Assembly (NCBI GenBank): GCA_016763315.1
Contig: JAESTZ010000080.1
Location: forward strand, 1-35,301
DNA from: Robiginitomaculum sp.
GTDB lineage: Bacteria; Pseudomonadota; Alphaproteobacteria; Caulobacterales; Maricaulaceae
DNA: 35,301 nt
Reading direction: 5' to 3'
The number at the start of each line of letters is the position of its first letter. The first letter of the stretch is position 1. A model generated the notes under the pieces. The model searched no databases. It saw nothing but the letters and a program-made list of their open reading frames with translations, and had not been told where the DNA came from. Position numbers and translations under genes: made by a program. Below are positions 33,366 to 35,301 of the stretch, piece by piece.

Positions 33366-34718
33366 ATGCGTTATCTACCGCTAACCGATGTTGATCGGCA
33401 AAAAATGCTGGCAACAATTGGTGTTGCAAACATTGACGAATTGTTCTCCGATATTCCAAAGGCAGCTCGACTTGCGGACGGTTTAAGTGATTTGCCAGAT
33501 CACGCACCTGAGCAATCGGTCGAGCGCCATTTCACCCAAATGTCAGCGCAGAATATCAGTGCAGGTTCAGTGCCGTTTTTTTGCGGTGCAGGGGCTTATC
33601 GTCATCACGTACCGGCCAGTGTTGATCATTTGATCCAGCGGTCAGAATTTTTAACCGCCTACACACCATATCAACCGGAAATCGCGCAAGGTACTTTGCA
33701 AACCCTGTTCGAGTTCCAAACCCAAGTGGCGCAAATTACCGGCATGGGCGTGGCCAATGCCTCAATGTATGATGGCTCTACTGCATGTGCCGAAGCGGTA
33801 TTGATGGCGGCAAGAATTACTAAACGCAAAAAATGTATTTTAGCATCAGGCTTGCACCCGCATTATGGTCAAACCGCACGCACTGCTACCCATACTTTTG
33901 ACATTGAAATCGAACAAGGCGGCGCTGGTATTGGACTTGAGCATAAGATTATTGATCAAATTGATGACGAAACTGCCTGTATTGTTGTGCAAACACCTAA
34001 TGTATTTGGCGAGGTGATAGACCTTGAACCATTTGCCGCCGCCGCCCACGAAAAAGGCACGTTATTGATTGCAGTAACTACTGAAATCGTCTCATTAGGC
34101 TTGCTAAAGAACCCCGGTGAAATGGGTGCGGACATAGTCGCCGCCGAGGGGCAATCCATTGGAAATGCACTTAATTATGGCGGGCCGTATGTTGGTTTAT
34201 TTGCTTGTCGTAATGATCGTAAATTTATCCGTCAGGCACCGGGGCGTTTTGCTGGACAAACTGTTGATGCCAATGGCGATCGCGGTTTTGTATTGACGCT
34301 CTCTACCCGCGAGCAACATATTCGACGTGAAAAAGCTACATCGAACATTTGTACTAATTCTGGCTTGTGTAGTTTGGCCTTTACCATACATCTTTCGCTG
34401 TTGGGTGATAAGGGCTTTAGGCATTTGGCAAGGCTCAACCATCAAAAGGCTTGCGAGTTAGCTGATCGTCTGTCTGCTATCTCCGGAGTGGAATTGTTGA
34501 CTCCTAAGTTTTTCAATGAGTTTACCTTGCGGCTTTCCAAGAGTGCCAACGAGGTAGTGGAAAACTTGGCAGCGAAAGGAATTCTAGGCGGTATTCCAGC
34601 TTCGAGGTTATATGGTGCTGGCAAGATGGAAAACCTACTATTGGTGACGGCGACTGAAACCAATACTAACCAGGATATGGATCAATTCGCGCAAGCCTTG
34701 GCCGGAGAATTATCATGA
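33366..34718 (+). CDS. gcvPA: Glycine dehydrogenase (decarboxylating) subunit 1
   Basis: This is the N-terminal half of a split P-protein, which decarboxylates glycine with the PLP-bearing partner GcvPB. The 450-residue length fits. Family blocks are [72 protein letters not shown] and the C-terminal [13 protein letters not shown]. Its TGA stop overlaps the gcvPB start (ATGA), so the two halves are made in a coupled way. That TGA is a normal stop here, which matters for interpreting recG. Confidence 0.95.
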   Translation: MRYLPLTDVDRQKMLATIGVANIDELFSDIPKAARLADGLSDLPDHAPEQSVERHFTQMSAQNISAGSVPFFCGAGAYRHHVPASVDHLIQRSEFLTAYTPYQPEIAQGTLQTLFEFQTQVAQITGMGVANASMYDGSTACAEAVLMAARITKRKKCILASGLHPHYGQTARTATHTFDIEIEQGGAGIGLEHKIIDQIDDETACIVVQTPNVFGEVIDLEPFAAAAHEKGTLLIAVTTEIVSLGLLKNPGEMGADIVAAEGQSIGNALNYGGPYVGLFACRNDRKFIRQAPGRFAGQTVDANGDRGFVLTLSTREQHIRREKATSNICTNSGLCSLAFTIHLSLLGDKGFRHLARLNHQKACELADRLSAISGVELLTPKFFNEFTLRLSKSANEVVENLAAKGILGGIPASRLYGAGKMENLLLVTATETNTNQDMDQFAQALAGELS

Positions 34719-35301
34719 GTATGAATAAAACCGGACGACCAACAAGCCCGAAAAACACTAATTCAAACACCAAATTTGGCAGTGCCTTATTGCAAGATGA
34801 AGGCCTGTTATACGAAGTTGGAAGCATTGATAAAACCGGTGTTGATCTTGAAAAACTAAGTGATACGAAAACTCGACTTGGCGATATGGAACGAACCAAA
34901 GCCACTGGTCTTGTTGGTTTGAGCGAGCCGGAAACCTTGCGTCATTATGTGCGGTTATCACAAAAGAATTATGCAATTGATTTAGGGCTATATCCGCTTG
35001 GTTCTTGCACCATGAAGCACAATCCGCGCCTTAATGAGAAACTAGCCAGATTACCGGGTTTTGCTGATATTCACCCATTGCAGCCATTATCAACGGTGCA
35101 AGGTGCGTTGCAGTTAATGCAAGAATTAACCGATTGGTTATTGCAGATCACCGGCATGGACAGTGTGGCGTTATCACCCAAAGCCGGAGCGCATGGCGAG
35201 ATGTGTGGCATGATGGCAATTCGAGCAGCTATTGCCGCCAAGGGAGAATTGCAAACCCGCAAAAGGGTTTTAGTTCCTGAAAGCGCCCATGGCGCCAATC
35301 C
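34715..35301 (+). CDS. gcvPB: Glycine dehydrogenase (decarboxylating) subunit 2, 3' end outside window
   Basis: This is the first 195 codons of the PLP-binding half of the split P-protein. The ATG at 34715 overlaps the gcvPA stop; a second ATG at 34721 is also possible. The segment [16 protein letters not shown], then [10 protein letters not shown] and [17 protein letters not shown], is diagnostic for GcvPB. The PLP lysine lies beyond the window. The window ends inside PESAHGAN. Confidence 0.95.
   Translation, partial: MSMNKTGRPTSPKNTNSNTKFGSALLQDEGLLYEVGSIDKTGVDLEKLSDTKTRLGDMERTKATGLVGLSEPETLRHYVRLSQKNYAIDLGLYPLGSCTMKHNPRLNEKLARLPGFADIHPLQPLSTVQGALQLMQELTDWLLQITGMDSVALSPKAGAHGEMCGMMAIRAAIAAKGELQTRKRVLVPESAHGAN

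Noticed and set aside
1-35301. Defence island, prophage, insertion sequence, CRISPR array or tRNA/rRNA genes
   Set aside because: None was seen; all sizeable genes are core metabolic, envelope or RNA/DNA-handling genes, and no regular spacer-repeat pattern or transposase motif was found.

Overview
The window reads as a chromosomal segment of an alphaproteobacterium of fairly low GC content (estimated by eye at about 43-45%). The class assignment rests on several things: RNase E divergent from an AmiC-type amidase, the gcvT-gcvH-gcvPA-gcvPB operon with a split P-protein, DUF502 beside recG, an overlapping ispH-rnhA pair, an RNase E with an acidic insertion in its S1 domain, and a short intergenic repeat of a kind known from alphaproteobacteria. 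A budding or prosthecate marine lineage (Hyphomonadales/Maricaulales-like) is a guess. No phage, transposase, CRISPR array, tRNA or rRNA was found.

Layout. (1) 1-7453: respiratory nitrate reduction, with the 3' part of a NarK transporter followed by narG-narH-narJ-narI, tightly coupled by TAATG junctions and an 8-nt overlap. (2) 7539-9735: an unrecognised membrane protein on the minus strand, then an outer-membrane alginate-export-like porin preceded by a near-perfect FNR box, so the porin is probably induced without oxygen, like the nitrate reductase. (3) 9736-10426: a long non-coding stretch with nested AGGGT-type inverted repeats and two dispersed-repeat-like segments. (4) 10427-14918: rne and amiC, divergent. 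(5) 14978-17386: a lipoprotein M2 peptidase and a FtsB/DivIC-like septum protein. (6) 17440-19840: a ZnuD-like TonB-dependent receptor preceded by a small His/Cys exported protein, a probable metal (zinc) uptake unit. (7) 19977-21219: a phasin with a histone-H1-like tail, convergent with a PhaD-like TetR regulator, which suggests polyhydroxyalkanoate granule biology. (8) 21216-24593: metC, cysK and a DUF3089 protein, overlapping with each other and with the tetR gene (transcribed DUF3089 > cysK > metC > tetR). (9) 24708-29070: DUF502, recG, rnhA and ispH. (10) 29231-35301: a lipoprotein and argS, then a tandem glycine riboswitch driving gcvT-gcvH-gcvPA-gcvPB, which runs off the window.

The most surprising item is recG. 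It is split by a single in-frame TGA at codon 449, while the reading frame and all helicase motifs on both sides are intact. Other genes in the window (gcvPA, ispH, metC) stop at TGA, so a wholesale code change is not the explanation. Nothing here is clearly a new defence or mobile system. The items most worth a second look are the recG stop codon, the FNR-controlled porin, the nested hairpins before the TonB receptor gene, the DUF3089 protein lacking its expected Ser nucleophile, and the structured intergenic region at 10.0-10.1 kb.
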